Source: RBG-13-68-16 sp041494245 (GTDB lineage: Bacteria > Acidobacteriota > Thermoanaerobaculia > Thermoanaerobaculales > Thermoanaerobaculaceae). From it: a stretch of DNA of 64,000 nt. The stretch lies in NCBI GenBank assembly GCA_041494245.1, contig JBGQAK010000013.1, positions 66,251 through 130,250 of the forward strand, in the 5' to 3' direction. The stretch's first letter is position 1. Each line of letters begins with the position of its first letter. Made by a program: the position numbers and the translations under genes. The notes beneath the pieces were generated by a model that was not told the origin of the DNA, made no database searches, and was given only the letters and a program-made list of their open reading frames with translations. Shown here one piece after another: positions 43,646 to 52,057 of the stretch.

Positions 43646-45818
43646 CAACCAGTTCCGGCAGGTGAAGCTCAAGGTCGTCTACTACGGCCCGGGCCTGTGC
43701 GGGAAGACCACGTGCCTCCAGTTCATCCACAGGGTCACCGACCCGCAGCGGCGGACCAAGCTCTACACCCTCAACACTGCCTCCGACCGCACGCTCTTCT
43801 TCGACCTGCTCGGGCTCGACCTCGGCCGCGTCCGCGGGTATCGGCTCACGCTGCAGCTCTACACCGTCCCCGGGCAGGTCCAGTACAACGCGACGCGCAA
43901 GGCGGTGCTCGCCGGCTGCGACGGCGTCATTTTCGTCGCCGACTCCCAGCGGGCGCTCCTCCACTCCGACGAGGACAGCCTCGCCAACCTGGCCGAGAAC
44001 CTGAAGGCTCAGGGGCTCGACCCAGTGACCGTTCCTCTCATCCTGAGCTACAACAAGCGCGACCTCCCGGGCGTGCTCTCGCACGCCGAGATGGACGCGG
44101 CCCTCAACCCCCGCGGGCTCCCGGTCTTCGAGACCGTGGCCACGGTGGGGACCGGCGTCGTGGAGGCGTTCTGCGCGATTGCCCAGGCCACGGTGGCCTC
44201 GGTCGCCGAGCGGCTCGGCATCTCCAACCAGCCCGACGCGCTCAACCGGCTGCTCGGCAACGTCAACAGCGCCCTCCAGCCGCTCAAGCAGCGCGCCCCA
44301 AGCCCGGCACCCGAGGCACCGGTGGTCGTGCAGACCGCGGTGAAGGGCGACGACCTCGGGACGGAGGAGCTGATCGGGGAGGCGGTCCGCGCCAACATGG
44401 CGATGACCGACCTCAACTCGCGGCTCGACCATCTCACCGCCGAGCTCGAGACGCGGATCTCGAACCTGCGGACGATCAACGAGTTCGGTCGCCGGATGAC
44501 GCTGGCGCGCGAGCCCGAGGAGATCACGTCATCCTTCCTCGACCGCCTCCTCTCCGAGCTCAAGGTCACCTGCGGCTCCCTCCTCCTGGTGGACCAGAAG
44601 GGCACCCTGGTCGAGATCCTGAGGAGGGGCATGTCCACCGATCCGCTGGCGCGGAGGGAGCCCGGCAGCACCTCCCCGGGCGAGGTGATCCTGGCCTCCA
44701 GGCAGCCGTTCATCGCGCGCATGGACGAGCTGGAGCCGGCGCAGCTCGCGGAGGCCCCCTGGATGGAGGGGGTGCTCGGCCTCAACATGATCGGATTCAT
44801 GGCGGTGCCGCTGGTGGCGCAGGACCGCCCGGTGGGTCTCGTGACAGCGTTCGCCGACCACTCGCGCGGCCCCTTCGAGGACGAGGAGCTGGAGCTGGCC
44901 ACCGCGATGGGCAGCAACGCCGCCACCGCCCTGGCCAACGCGCGCGCCTGGCGCTCGCTCGAGCAGCTCAACCGCTCGCTCGAGGATGCGGTGGCGGAGC
45001 GCACAAGGGAGCTCCAGGAGACGCTCACCCGCGCCCAGGCGCTGGCGGAGCAGCTCGAGGACCGCAACCTCGCCCTCGAGGCCGCCAACCTGGAGCTGCG
45101 CGGGCTGGAACGCCTGAAGAGCGACCTGCTCAACCGCGTCGCCCACGAGCTCAACACCCCAGTCACCGCCATCCAGACCGCGGGACGCATCCTCGCCCGC
45201 TACGGCGAGGTGCCCGCGGACAAGGCCGGTAAGTTCGTCGAGATCATCACCCAGGAGTCCACGCGTCTGGCGGACCTGATCGCGTCGGCGCTCCAGGCCG
45301 CAGTGCTGGGCGTGCCCGAGGGCAGGCCCGCGCCCACGGCGGTGAGCGTTCCCGAGCTGCTCAAGCGTGTCCTGGCGCCGCTCAAGGGCGACATCGCGGA
45401 TCGCAAGCTCACCGTACAGGTGAAGGTCGCCTCGGGGCTCGACCAGATCACGGGCGATGCCGACCAGCTCGAGGCCGCACTGCGGGCGATCGTGAGGAAC
45501 GGCGTGGACTTCAACCGTCCCGGCGGAAGGCTCGACGTGATGGTGAAGCCGGTGCGCCGCGACGGGAAGTCGCTGGTCGAGGTCCGGGTGGAGGACGGGG
45601 GCGTCGGGATCCCGGCCAAGGACCTGTCCCACGTGTGTGACGTCTTCTGGCAAGGGGGCAACGTGCTCACCGACAAGCCGCGCGGCCTGGGCCTCGGGCT
45701 CGCGGTCGCGCGCCTCGTCGCGGAGAACCACGGCGGCACCCTGGAGATCGCCTCCGAGGAGGGGCAGGGAACCGTTGTCACGTTGCTGCTCCCATGGGTC
45801 AAGGAGCGTTCCGCGTGA
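43632..45818 (+). CDS. MglA/Ras-like GTPase fused to GAF domain and histidine kinase
   Basis: The 728-residue protein joins three modules. Residues 1-200 match the MglA polarity GTPase: P-loop GPGLCGKT (19-26), LYTVPGQ (76-82, where other Ras-like proteins have DTxGQ), and NKRD (141-144). Residues about 280-435 form a GAF domain (LAREPEEITSSFLDRLLSEL, IGFMAVPLVAQDRPVGLV). A coiled coil (450-495) leads to HisKA with His505 in VAHELNTPVTA, and an HATPase with VEDGGVGIP and GLGLGLAVARLVAENHGG. A GTPase thus seems to gate a histidine kinase in one chain. It overlaps both neighbours, so the four genes form an operon. Confidence 0.9.
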   Translation: MVQFDNQFRQVKLKVVYYGPGLCGKTTCLQFIHRVTDPQRRTKLYTLNTASDRTLFFDLLGLDLGRVRGYRLTLQLYTVPGQVQYNATRKAVLAGCDGVIFVADSQRALLHSDEDSLANLAENLKAQGLDPVTVPLILSYNKRDLPGVLSHAEMDAALNPRGLPVFETVATVGTGVVEAFCAIAQATVASVAERLGISNQPDALNRLLGNVNSALQPLKQRAPSPAPEAPVVVQTAVKGDDLGTEELIGEAVRANMAMTDLNSRLDHLTAELETRISNLRTINEFGRRMTLAREPEEITSSFLDRLLSELKVTCGSLLLVDQKGTLVEILRRGMSTDPLARREPGSTSPGEVILASRQPFIARMDELEPAQLAEAPWMEGVLGLNMIGFMAVPLVAQDRPVGLVTAFADHSRGPFEDEELELATAMGSNAATALANARAWRSLEQLNRSLEDAVAERTRELQETLTRAQALAEQLEDRNLALEAANLELRGLERLKSDLLNRVAHELNTPVTAIQTAGRILARYGEVPADKAGKFVEIITQESTRLADLIASALQAAVLGVPEGRPAPTAVSVPELLKRVLAPLKGDIADRKLTVQVKVASGLDQITGDADQLEAALRAIVRNGVDFNRPGGRLDVMVKPVRRDGKSLVEVRVEDGGVGIPAKDLSHVCDVFWQGGNVLTDKPRGLGLGLAVARLVAENHGGTLEIASEEGQGTVVTLLLPWVKERSA

Positions 45819-47332
45819 GACGCTTCCTCCTCGCCCGCGACGTCGAGCCGTTCATCGAGGCGCTGGCGGTCGTGACGCGCGGGGCGGTGCTGCTCGATGC
45901 CGCAGGGGAGCTGATCTGGCAGGCGGGCACCCACGAGGATGCCACGCTGGAGCTGCCGGTCGTCTGCGGCGACGACCGCGCGACGCTTGCCGTCCCCCCG
46001 CAGTACGCGGTTTTCGGCGAGCTGGCGGCCACCGCGCTCGAGCGCCTGGGCGCTGCGCGCGCGGCGATCGACGACCTCGCCTCCAAGACCCGCCGCCTCT
46101 GGTGGGAGCAGAACCTCCTCTTCAGCGCAGGCGAGCTCCTCCGGCACGGCTTCGGGGACAGCGACATCACCCGCTGGCTGGTGGACAAGCTGTCGGTTAT
46201 GGAGCCGCACGCGATCCTCGTCCTGAGCTGGGACGGTAACAACCTCGAGGTCGTCGAAGGCCAGCTTCCGGAGGGGTTCAGGATCGGGGACCGGATACTC
46301 GCCACGAGACTGGCCTCCGACGTGCTGGACCGCGGGGAGCCGCTCGCGTTTACGACGCCGGCCGGGGGACAGGAAGAGCCCGAGCTGCAGATGGCGGTCG
46401 AGCCCGGCCAGCCGTGCCTGCTGGTCCCGCTCCGCAGCGCCGAGCGCGTGCTCGGGCTCGTGCTGCTCGTCCGCAGGGCGGGCCAACGGGTGTTCAGTGC
46501 GGAGGAGGTCAAGCTCGCACAGCTGCTCTCCGACCTGGCCAGCGTCGCGCTCACCAACCGGCAGCTGGTGCAGGAAGCCGAGCACTCGGCGCGGGTGATG
46601 CGCGAGCTCGAGCTGGCGGCAGAGATCCAGCAGCGCCTCTTCCCCCCGCCGCTGGCGCGTTACGGCACGCTGGAGGTGGCGGCGCGGTGCGAGCCCGTGA
46701 CCCAGGTGGGGGGCGACGGCTTCATCCAGAAGCGCCTGCGCCACGGCGGGGTGGCGCTCGGGGTCGTGGACCTGACCGGCCATGGGATCGGGGTGTCGCT
46801 CGCGCTCTCGGCGCTGTTCGCGCGCATCGACGCGCTCGCCGACACGGTCGAAACCCCGGCCGAGCTGCTCACGATGGTCAACGACCAGCTTACCCGGGGG
46901 GAGTTCAACACCTTCACGATGGCCACGGCGATCGTCGCCTTCGTGGACCCCGAGAGCGGCCGCTTCACCCTCTCCACGGCCGCGCACCCGCGGGCCCTCG
47001 TCCGCCGGGCCAACGGCACGGTGGAGGTGCTCGAGAAGAGCGGGTTGCCGCTCGGCGTTCAGGCAGGCGAGCGGTACCCTGTGGACGAGGGCGAGCTCGG
47101 GATGGAGGATGCGCTGGTGCTGTATTCCGACGGGATCAGCGAGACCACTGGTGAGGGCAACCGAACCTTCGGTGCGGAGGGCGTGCGTCGGGTCCTGGCC
47201 AAGGGCGTCACCTCGGCGGCGAGCGTGGTGGCGGCCGTCAGCGAGGAGGTCTCTGCGTTCTGCAACGGGGCGGCCCGCTTGGACGACCGGACCATCATGG
47301 TGGTGCGCAGGACGGAGGCGGTGCGTGGCTGA
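45815..47332 (+). CDS. GAF-domain PP2C/SpoIIE-type protein phosphatase
   Basis: The 505-residue protein has an N-terminal 120-residue segment of unknown fold, a GAF domain (SDITRWLVDKLSVMEPHAILVLSWDGN to LLSDLASVALTNRQL) and a C-terminal SpoIIE phosphatase: ELAAEIQQRLFPPP, VGGDGF, VVDLTGHGIGVSLALS, TMATAIVAFVD, LVLYSDGISETT and LDDRTIMVV. The metal-binding Asp residues are present. Such phosphatases act on anti-anti-sigma or other phosphoproteins. The GTG start at 45815 overlaps the preceding stop (GTGA), and the 3' end overlaps the receiver gene. Confidence 0.88.
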   Translation: MRRFLLARDVEPFIEALAVVTRGAVLLDAAGELIWQAGTHEDATLELPVVCGDDRATLAVPPQYAVFGELAATALERLGAARAAIDDLASKTRRLWWEQNLLFSAGELLRHGFGDSDITRWLVDKLSVMEPHAILVLSWDGNNLEVVEGQLPEGFRIGDRILATRLASDVLDRGEPLAFTTPAGGQEEPELQMAVEPGQPCLLVPLRSAERVLGLVLLVRRAGQRVFSAEEVKLAQLLSDLASVALTNRQLVQEAEHSARVMRELELAAEIQQRLFPPPLARYGTLEVAARCEPVTQVGGDGFIQKRLRHGGVALGVVDLTGHGIGVSLALSALFARIDALADTVETPAELLTMVNDQLTRGEFNTFTMATAIVAFVDPESGRFTLSTAAHPRALVRRANGTVEVLEKSGLPLGVQAGERYPVDEGELGMEDALVLYSDGISETTGEGNRTFGAEGVRRVLAKGVTSAASVVAAVSEEVSAFCNGAARLDDRTIMVVRRTEAVRG

Positions 47333-47699
47333 GCCGCTGATCCTGCTTGTGGACGACGAGCCCAACATCCGGGAGACGGTGTCGTTCATCCTCGAGATGG
47401 AGGGTTTCCGGGTGGTGACGGCGCAGGACGGCGAGGAGGCGATCACGCAGGTCCGCCGCCTGCAACCCCCGGTCGTGCTGCTGGACGCCATGCTCCCGCG
47501 CCGGGACGGCTTCGACGTCTGCCGGACGATCAAGACCGATCCGGCGCTCGCGGGCACGAAGGTTGTGATGCTGACCGCGCTCGGGCAGAAGACCGACCAG
47601 GAGCGCGCCATTGCGGCCGGCGCCGACTACTACGTCACCAAGCCGTTCGACGAGGAGGAGCTGCTGGCCCTCCTGGCCAAGCTCACCGGCCAGGAGTAG
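47325..47699 (+). CDS. Single-domain response regulator
   Basis: The 124-residue product is a bare receiver of the CheY/PilG type: DDEPN (10-14), phospho-acceptor Asp54 in VLLDAMLPRRDG, the Thr in MLTALG and the Lys in YVTKPFDEEELLA. It has no output domain, so it must act on a partner protein. The GTG at 47325 overlaps the phosphatase end by eight bases. It closes the four-gene signalling operon and is followed directly by repeat copy A. Confidence 0.9.
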   Translation: MAEPLILLVDDEPNIRETVSFILEMEGFRVVTAQDGEEAITQVRRLQPPVVLLDAMLPRRDGFDVCRTIKTDPALAGTKVVMLTALGQKTDQERAIAAGADYYVTKPFDEEELLALLAKLTGQE

Positions 47700-47751
47700 G
47701 GACCAATCGCCCCGACCTCCGGGGTCAAAACACCTTCTTTCTTTTCGAAAC

Positions 47752-48427
47752 GGGTTTCTTGTGCCGGTGCCGCGGGTGGCCCACTCTTCTCTCTTGCCAC
47801 TGCGTGGCTCTCTGTTTTCCCCGCGGGCTGGGAGCAGTCGCTCGGGCCGCGCATCGAGCGCAGCCCTCCGACCCGCCTTCGCGTGCGACCGAGCTGGCAC
47901 AGACCGGCGTGCGGACCCTCGCTGTTCCCCTCTCTCGCATGAAACGCTCGGTCGGGGCCAGCGTTTCCACCTGCCGGTCTGGCCGCTCGGTGCCTGCACG
48001 CTCCGGTGGAATCGCTCCTGTCGCCCGCGGGGCGGATTTCACCCCCACCCCCCCGCTCTGCCACCGGCCTGCTTGAGCGCCCCTATCACCCGAGCATTTT
48101 CGCTCCAACTTTGATGCCTCTAGCCTAAGGGTGGGGGGCTTCAATCGCCGGTGCCGCGGGTGGCCAATCTCTCCGGAGCCCGCGGGCACCGGACGCGCGA
48201 GCCGCGTTGGGGAGACGGCGGTGGCGCCTCACGCGAACGCCGAGGGGCCCCGGCGCGGATCGCGCTTTCCGGTCGCGGGCGGAGGAGTTTGCGGCCGCAG
48301 CGGCTGGGGAGACGCAAGGCCGCACCCAGCCACCCGCGGCGCCGGCAAAACAAGGCCGTCACGCAGTGGCAACAAACGCCCGGCCGCGCACCAGCGGGGC
48401 AAACAAGGACCTACGCAGTGAAAGGAG
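47752..48427. repeat. Large structured intergenic repeat, copy A
   Basis: About 676 bases, filling most of the 768-base gap between the receiver gene and the ATP-grasp gene. Left arm: GCCGGTGCCGCGGGTGGCC (47763-47781), then hairpin GCCAC-TGC-GTGGC (47796-47808). Core 47821-48054 contains hairpin GGGCCGCGC / GCGCAGCCC (47844-47866) and a long hairpin closed by AGACCGGCG (47901) and TGCCGGTCT (47972). A 74-base unique insert (48055-48128) is flanked by C-rich and G-rich tracts. The left-arm 19-mer recurs exactly at 48147-48165. The right arm carries inverted CCCGCGG and GTCAC-GCA-GTGGC (48358-48370). No reading frame shows coding constraint. Confidence 0.85.
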
Positions 48428-48455
48428 AAACCGCATGCACGAGGAAGGTTCGGAT

Positions 48456-48461
48456 TAGACT
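48456..48461 (+). promoter_or_regulatory. Candidate -10 hexamer of the ATP-grasp gene, leaderless start
   Basis: TAGACT ends six bases before the GTG at 48468, just outside the right end of repeat copy A. Confidence 0.45.
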
Positions 48462-48467
48462 GGCAGG

Positions 48468-49349
48468 GTGGCGCGCGTGGCGGTGCTGACCGCGAGGCCG
48501 GAGCTTCCGATCCATCGCGACCTGGAGACCGCCGGCGAGCGGCTCGGGCACGAGGTCGTGGTGCTGGACGCCCTGCGCATGGTCGCGCGCGCCGCGCCAC
48601 CCGGCGTGTGGTCGGGCGGGAAGGAGCTGGTGCTCTCGGAGCTGCGCGGCGTGCTCCCCCGGGTGGGCAACTGGCGGCCGGACTCCACCCTCGCGGTGCT
48701 CGCGGCGATGCAGGCGGCCGAGGTGCCGTCGCTCAACGACGGCGCGGCGATCCGGGTCGGGCGCGACCACTGGCGCACCGCCCGTGCGCTCGCCTCGGCG
48801 GGGCTGCCGCACCCCCAGACCGTCGCGGGCGCCGAGCCCGAGGCGCTCGCCGCCGCGGCCGCCGCGCTCTGCGGCTTCCCGTGCGTGGTCAAGCAGCGGC
48901 ACTCCCGCCAGGGCGTCGGCGTCATCCGGTGCGCGGGGCCGGCGGAACTCGACGCGGTGCTCGACTCCCTCTGGCGCCTGGGCGACGAGCTGGTGGTGCA
49001 GCGCTTCTGCCTGCCGGGCGGCGTGAGTCTGCGGGCGCTGGTGCTGCAGGGCGAGGTGTTGGGCGTCACCGAGCACCGCGCGGCGTCGGGGGAGTTTCGC
49101 GCCAACGCGGCGCGCGGAGCCGGGGTCCGCGCCGTTAAGGGGGGCGACGAGCCGGCGAAGCTCGCGATCGAGGCGGCACGCGCCGTGGGCCTGGTGTTCG
49201 CCGGCGTGGACCTCTTCCCGGACTCCGGGTGCTGGCTGGTTGGTGAGGTCAACCCTTCGCCGGGGTGGAAGCACTTTGCGGCCGCGACCGGCGTGCCGGT
49301 CGCCGAGCGCCTGGTGGAAGCGCTCGCCGGCCTCGGTGGCGGCGCGTGA
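48468..49349 (+). CDS. RimK-like ATP-grasp ligase
   Basis: The 293-residue protein has the RimK/glutathione-synthetase ATP-grasp fold: VGNWRPDSTLAVLAAMQAAEVPSLNDGAAI, KQRHSRQGVGVI (ATP-binding Lys and Gly-rich loop), VVQRFCLPGG, SLRALVLQGEVLGV, EFRANAARGAG, and the metal site VFAGVDLFPDSGCWLVGEVNPSPGWKHFA. RimK relatives add glutamate or other amino acids to proteins or small peptides. The GTG at 48468 follows TAGACT by six bases. The gene sits alone between repeat copies A and B. Confidence 0.88.
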   Translation: MARVAVLTARPELPIHRDLETAGERLGHEVVVLDALRMVARAAPPGVWSGGKELVLSELRGVLPRVGNWRPDSTLAVLAAMQAAEVPSLNDGAAIRVGRDHWRTARALASAGLPHPQTVAGAEPEALAAAAAALCGFPCVVKQRHSRQGVGVIRCAGPAELDAVLDSLWRLGDELVVQRFCLPGGVSLRALVLQGEVLGVTEHRAASGEFRANAARGAGVRAVKGGDEPAKLAIEAARAVGLVFAGVDLFPDSGCWLVGEVNPSPGWKHFAAATGVPVAERLVEALAGLGGGA

Positions 49350-49375
49350 GACAGAGCATGTCGCTGCTGAAACGC

Positions 49376-50040
49376 CTTCGTTGTGCCAGTGCCGCAGGAG
49401 GCCAGGTTCTTCTTTGCCACTCCGTGGCTCTTTGTTTGCCCCGCGGGCTGGGAACAGTCGCTCGGGCTGCGCATCGAGCGCAGCCCTCCGACCCGCCTTC
49501 GCGTGCGACCGAGCTGGCACAGACCGGCGTGCGGACCCTCGCTGTTCCTCGCCCTCACGCTGTGCGCTCGTGCTCGGCCAGCGTCTCCACCCGCCGGTCT
49601 GGCCGCTCGGTGCCCGCACGCTCCGCCGGAATGGCTCCTATCGCCCGCTGGGCGGATTTCACCTCCACCCCCCCGCAGCGCGGAGCGCGACGGGAGGGGG
49701 GCTTTCCATCCGCCGGTGCCGCGGGTGGGTGGACATGAGCAGCTCTACTGCGCACCGGGTGGGTGGGGGTGATTCCGCCCGGAGGGTGGCGAAGCCATCG
49801 CGCCGGAGCGAGCGGGGTCTCCGACGCGCTGACCGGGGTGGGGAGACGGCGCGGCTTCTTTATGCCGACGCCAAGGGGCCCCGCGCCGGGCTGCGCTGTC
49901 GGGTCGCTCGCGAAGGCGTCGCGAGCGCAGCGAGCGCGCGAAGCCACCCCCGGGCAAACAAAAAAGCCGCAACGCAGTTGCTGAAACAAGATACTGCTCC
50001 GAGTCCGCGGGGCAAAGAAAGGTCACGCAGTGGGGAAGAA
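49376..50040. repeat. Large structured intergenic repeat, copy B
   Basis: About 665 bases of the 726-base gap before the methyltransferase gene. Left hairpin GCCAC-TCC-GTGGC (49416-49428); core 49441-49674 aligns with copy A base for base without gaps; hairpin GGGCTGCGC / GCGCAGCCC at 49464-49486. The insert after the C-tract is only 17 bases. The CCGCGGG module recurs near 49715. The right arm has the diverged hairpin GCAAC-GCA-GTTGC (49969-49981) and CCGCGGGGCAAA. Its core is about 96 percent identical to copy D by manual alignment (9 differences in 208 bases), and the differences show no three-base periodicity. Confidence 0.85.
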
Positions 50041-50075
50041 GCGTTTGAAGGCTTTGCCGAGGCCGGGGAAATGCG

Positions 50076-51245
50076 ATGAGTGATCCGTTCGCAATCGGAA
50101 GCGACGTTCGTCTGAAGCCAGGGCGCGAGGCCTCGGTGCTGCGCCGCCACCCCTGGGTCTACCGCGGTGCGCTCGCGGGCGCGCTTCCCGCGGGAGCGGC
50201 GCCGGTGCGGGTGCTGGCGGCCAACGGGAGGCCTCTGGGTGTCGCGCTGCCCGGCGGCTCGGGCGGCTCGCTCGCGCTCCGGATGGTCGCGTTCGGCGAG
50301 GAGCGCTGGGATGCGGCGGAGCTCGCCGCCCGGGTGCGCGCCGCGATCGAATTGCGCGAGAGACTCACTCTTGATACCGACGCCTGCCGTCTCGTGCACG
50401 CCGAAGGCGACGGGCTGCCCGGTTTGGTCGTCGACCGCTACGCCGGGGCCGCGGTGTGTGAGCCCTACGAGCCCGCCTGGGAGCCGTACCTGGACGCGGT
50501 GGGCGCGCTGCTCGCGGGGGCGCTCGCGGTCACCACCGTGCTCGTGCGGCCGCCGGGGCAGCCGCCGCGGCTGCTGCGCGGGGCGTTGCCGGCGGCGCCG
50601 GTCCTGATCCGCGAGGGGCGCGTGCGCTTCCCGGTGGACCTGCTCACCGGGCAAAAGACCGGGTTCTTCCTGGACCAGCGTGAAAACCGCCGCCGCCTGG
50701 CCTCCCTGGCCCGGGGAGCGCGGGTGCTCAACCTATTCTCCTACAGCGGCGGGTTCGCGGTGGCCGCGCTCGCGGGCGGGGCCGCGCGCGCCCTCAACGT
50801 GGACGCCTCCACGGCGGCGCTTGAGCTGGCCCGCCGGGCGTACGAGGCCAACGGGTTTCCGGCCGGCGACGCCGACTTCATTGCCGGAGACGCCTTCCGC
50901 GTCGCGCGCGAGCTGGCGGCGGAGGGGGAGCGGTTCGAGGTCGTGGTGGTGGACCCACCGGCGTTCGTCAAGCGCAAGGGGGAGCTGCAGGGCGGCCTGC
51001 GCGGCTACAAGGACATCAACCTCCAGGCGATGCGGCTGCTTGCGCCGGGCGGGGTGCTGCTCACGTGCTCGTGCTCCGCCCTGGTGGGGGAGCAGGAGTT
51101 CGGACAGGCACTCGCCTCGGCCGCCCTCGACGCTGGCCGCGCCCTCAGGGTCCTGGAGCGCCGGGGCGCCGGTCCGGACCACCCGGTCTCCGTCTTCTGC
51201 CGTGAGGCGGCGCACCTGAAGGCCTGGCTTTGCGCGGTAGACTGA
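50076..51245 (+). CDS. rlmI: RlmI-type class I SAM-dependent 23S rRNA methyltransferase
   Basis: RlmI-type enzymes make m5C in 23S rRNA. The 389-residue product has an N-terminal PUA domain (VRLKPGREASVLRRHPWVYRGAL, LAANGRPLGVALP), a linker RLVHAEGDGLPGLVVDRYA, and the methyltransferase core with TGQKTGFFLDQRENRR, LNLFSYSGGFAVAAL (SAM loop), VVVDPPAFVKRK and LLTCSCSALV with the catalytic Cys. GGGGAAATGCG precedes the ATG at 50076. It directly follows repeat copy B. The exact rRNA position is inferred from the family only. Confidence 0.9.
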   Translation: MSDPFAIGSDVRLKPGREASVLRRHPWVYRGALAGALPAGAAPVRVLAANGRPLGVALPGGSGGSLALRMVAFGEERWDAAELAARVRAAIELRERLTLDTDACRLVHAEGDGLPGLVVDRYAGAAVCEPYEPAWEPYLDAVGALLAGALAVTTVLVRPPGQPPRLLRGALPAAPVLIREGRVRFPVDLLTGQKTGFFLDQRENRRRLASLARGARVLNLFSYSGGFAVAALAGGAARALNVDASTAALELARRAYEANGFPAGDADFIAGDAFRVARELAAEGERFEVVVVDPPAFVKRKGELQGGLRGYKDINLQAMRLLAPGGVLLTCSCSALVGEQEFGQALASAALDAGRALRVLERRGAGPDHPVSVFCREAAHLKAWLCAVD

Positions 51246-51397
51246 GGTGTGCCTGTTCGCTCAGAGGATCCGCTCACCCCGGCCCCGCCTCCGACGCGGG
51301 AAGCGGGGCGTTCGCTGAGGGTTGCGGGGAGACCCCGGGGGCGGATCAGTGTGTTCCCTGATGTCTCACTTTTTCTCGCAATAGAAAGGAGGCGCTC

Positions 51398-52045
51398 ATG
51401 ACAAGAATCCCGTTCCGCCTTGGATCCCTTGCCGCTGCACGAGATCCCGTACGTGGCACGGGAGTTGCTTCTACCAGGTGCGTGATCACCGTTCATGCGC
51501 GCGCCGACCGTAGCCGGGGGTTCACCCTCATCGAGGCCCTGGTCGTGCTGGCGATCATCGGGATCCTGGCGGCGATGGTGACGGTGCCGATCAACGGCTA
51601 CTACCAGCGGTCGCACCTGGAGACCACCGCTCGCGACCTCAGGACGTTCCTAGAATCCGCCTACAGCGAATCGGTCGGCGTGCACGCCATCGTCACCCTG
51701 TCCGCGGTGAGCAACGCGGACGGCACGACCTCCCTCCAGCTCACCCCGGTGCTGCCCGGCCACCAGGCGACCTTTCAGGTTCCCGCCTTTGTCAAGATCG
51801 CCCTCAACCCCGGGTCGGCGTTGCCGGCCACTTGGACCTGCCCCACGCCGGGGAACATCCTGGCCTGCGACGTCAACGGGCGCGCGCTGGACCCAGCCTC
51901 CACCCTCCCGACGCAGTTGGGCACCGCGCAGGCGTTCGCGATCACCCACGTGCGGATGGTGGACGGCTCCCTGAAACCCGTGATCCGCTACGACGTCCAG
52001 GTCTTCCCCCTGTGGCGGGTCACGGTCACGAAGTCGGTGCTGTAG
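51398..52045 (+). CDS. FimT/GspH-type minor pseudopilin
   Basis: The mature protein begins after the prepilin peptidase site: RSRG, then FTLIEALVVLAIIGILAAMVT, with conserved Glu at position 5. A beta-rich C-terminal domain with one Cys pair follows. Two starts are possible. The ATG at 51398 has AAAGGAGG seven bases upstream but gives a 44-residue leader; the GTG at 51482 gives a normal 16-residue leader and lies just after an exact sigma-54 consensus at 51454-51470. The gene heads a FimT-PilV-PilW-PilX-PilY1 operon that makes the pilus tip. Confidence 0.82.
   Translation: MTRIPFRLGSLAAARDPVRGTGVASTRCVITVHARADRSRGFTLIEALVVLAIIGILAAMVTVPINGYYQRSHLETTARDLRTFLESAYSESVGVHAIVTLSAVSNADGTTSLQLTPVLPGHQATFQVPAFVKIALNPGSALPATWTCPTPGNILACDVNGRALDPASTLPTQLGTAQAFAITHVRMVDGSLKPVIRYDVQVFPLWRVTVTKSVL
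51454..51470 (+). promoter_or_regulatory. Sigma-54 (-24/-12) promoter consensus before the minor pilin operon
   Basis: TGGCACG, four bases, then TTGCT matches the RpoN consensus exactly at every core position. Transcription would start near 51480, right before the GTG at 51482. Pilin genes in many bacteria are RpoN-dependent through PilSR. It lies inside the reading frame if the upstream ATG at 51398 is the true start. Confidence 0.5.
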
Positions 52046-52057
52046 GGGAGGTGGGGC

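Noticed and set aside
47752..50040. Alternating short modules in the repeat arms looked like a CRISPR array.
   Set aside because: Module spacings are only 10-14 bases, two different motifs alternate, orientation flips across the core, and there are no cas genes.
51246..51397. A cyclic-di-GMP riboswitch upstream of the pilus operon.
   Set aside because: The spacer has a few short inverted repeats (CCCCGC/GCGGGG, ATCAG/CTGAT) but none of the conserved GEMM core sequences.
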